Part shown: piece after piece, positions 62,597 through 64,000 of the stretch
Layout of the letters: each line of letters opens with the position of its first letter
How positions within the stretch are numbered: position 1 is the stretch's first letter
NCBI RefSeq assembly: GCF_902362185.1
Contig: NC_044495.1
Span: 40,287,211-40,351,210, forward strand
Source of the DNA: Chanos chanos
Taxonomy: Eukaryota > Chordata > Actinopteri > Gonorynchiformes > Chanidae
Direction: 5' to 3'
Length of the DNA stretch: 64,000 nucleotides
The notes under the pieces: model-generated
Seen by the model: the letters and a program-made list of their open reading frames with translations, nothing else
Told to the model about the DNA's origin: nothing
The model's database searches: none
Made by a program: the position numbers and the translations under genes

Positions 62597-63842
62597 ATGT
62601 CTTCAAATCCGCACACGCGACGACGCAAAACAACTCCAGGCAGTCCAGGTAAAACGAACAAAATATGTATTTGGTCATTTAGTACCGTGCACCCTTGAAC
62701 ACATATTGTCCAACAGTGCGGACTACAAGAGAGGCAATGAATTAACTGGCAGAGAGAAGTTTGCTTTGTAGCTGTTGTAACTGCTGATGTATCATACTCT
62801 AGTACTCGTTATTTTAATGTGTTTCCTGAGATATCGTTACACCATTACGTACGTGTGTGCATACCGATCATTTAATGCGTGGATACGTGCATTCACGATA
62901 CATCAAAAAAGGTAATGGGCGTGTCAGTGATGTGAGACCACTTAAAGGTTCGTGCATGACTTTGCACTGGCCTGTTTTACTTTAGATCTTGGTATCTCAT
63001 GTGTGTGCATGACAAAGTGAAGAGCGTGGAGAATGATATTGTGAAAGTATTGTGAAACCGCACCTTTATTTGCACTTCCCTGTCCCCGTAAACCATAATG
63101 TCCTGTGTCATTGCCCATGTATCCTAATTTAAACCTGACTTTTAACGTGTCTTCAACATGAAACTTTTTAGCTCCTGTTGTTTGTAGTCATTTGACTGAT
63201 GTGAACCGCAGAAAAAATTTAACTCTCTCGATCAGCCCTTGGCTACCAGTGCCAAAGCCATACAGTCACTAGATGTGCATTGCAAAGACATTCTACTGTA
63301 GGCTATTTACAGATGGAGCCGCGACAGCTGACGGAACTTCAACACGTGTGTATGTTTTCGCGTGTACACAAACATGTAGACATGTTTGCCTATATATATT
63401 TACATGTGTATGCGTTTGAGGATATGTGTGTTTGTGTGTGTGTGGTCACATGAAATAGACAAGATTCCTGTTGAGAGAGTTTCTGTGTCAACAGTCTTAC
63501 TGAGAAAAACACACACACATGCACACACCATTGATAAACTTTAGCATCCTAAAAAGAAGTAGTATCACTGTCCAAAGGAATTAGTGCTGCAGAAAAGCAC
63601 AGAGCTGTTTGTTTACCTCAACGTTACGCCGTTATCACTGATGGTGTTTACTGTTTTGTTTGTTCATAAAGAACCTCCCTGCGACTGTCAGGATGTCAGA
63701 GGTCATGACCCAGAGTCCTTGTGTGACAGGGCACATGAGCCCCACCTCCATCCTGATACCCCTGAGGGTCACTCCTCCATCTTGCCTTGTGCCTCCCAGC
63801 CGTTTGTCCTCTACACACCCAAATGTCCATCTGCACAGAGAG
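62597..63842 (+). CDS. Unidentified host gene, first two coding exons
   Basis: I do not recognise the protein. Exon 1 (62597-62648) starts MSSNPHTRRRKTTPGSPG and ends in phase 1 at GTAAAA. Exon 2 (63672-63842) joins in frame as EPPCDCQDVRGHDPES ... SQPFVLYTPKCPSAQRG and ends in phase 1 at GTGAGG. The two exons give about 75 residues; the gene continues past the window. The N terminus is basic and Ser/Pro/Thr-rich, as in many nuclear proteins. The promoter motif upstream and matched exon phases support a real gene, but the exon-2 acceptor (TTCATAAAG) is weak, so the frame of exon 2 is not certain. Confidence 0.45.
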
Positions 63843-64000
63843 GTGAGGCTCCTTAGCCCCAGTGTAAGGGGCTCAAGTGTCCTGTTGGGTCATCCTGTTG
63901 TCGTGATGTGTGTAACACACGGTTCTATCTCCCAATTTTTTCTCAACGTATTTCCTGCATACACTGAGGAAAAAAGGATTAAAGACTGGATTTCGCTAAA

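Overview
The window is vertebrate nuclear DNA, almost certainly from a teleost fish. Its genes have many short exons, GT/AG introns and CA/GT microsatellites. It carries intact orthologues of vertebrate genes and a mix of transposons typical of fish (PIF/Harbinger, THAP- and YqaJ-bearing elements of ISL2EU type, hAT, L2-like LINEs, tRNA-derived SINEs and MITEs). The species cannot be named from the sequence alone. Layout: (1) 1-7.4 kb, + strand: the last six coding exons of the receptor tyrosine kinase met, from the glycine loop to the stop codon, with a long 3' UTR. (2) 9.8-24.4 kb: a compact three-gene block, fam185a (+, 8 exons, 377 aa), fbxl13/drc6 (-, 21 exons, 812 aa) and armc10 (+, 6 exons, 353 aa). 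fam185a and fbxl13 are tail to tail. fbxl13 and armc10 are head to head across about 0.6 kb that must hold both promoters. The same three genes are neighbours on human 7q22. I rebuilt all three with every exon phase consistent. (3) 24.4-34.1 kb: gene-poor DNA with LINE and hAT remnants, a pair of exons ending in a PHD-finger-like motif, a degenerate ~165-bp tandem repeat and a clean 633-bp MITE inside that repeat. (4) 34.1-46.5 kb: the most striking feature, an 873-bp unit repeated just over 14 times head to tail. Every unit carries one 71-nt tRNA-Gly(GCC)-like gene on the - strand and two degenerate tRNA-Gly-like relics on the + strand. All 14 copies have C instead of the near-universal U at T-loop position 55, and none has a nearby run of four Ts as a Pol III terminator, so this may be a tRNA-derived satellite rather than, or as well as, a working tRNA cluster. 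(5) 46.5-62 kb: a graveyard of DNA transposons and LINEs nested in one another: two opposed Harbinger Myb-like genes, two Harbinger transposase pieces, a THAP gene split by a 923-bp foldback element, YqaJ/SWIM-protein remnants, an L2-like LINE, a 750-bp MITE and a perfect 66-bp palindrome. (6) 62.4-64 kb: the promoter and first two coding exons of a host gene on the + strand that I could not identify. The host genes do not form a shared pathway: met is a growth-factor receptor, fbxl13/drc6 belongs to the ciliary nexin-dynein regulatory complex by family knowledge, armc10 is an armadillo-repeat membrane-anchored protein and fam185a is poorly characterised.
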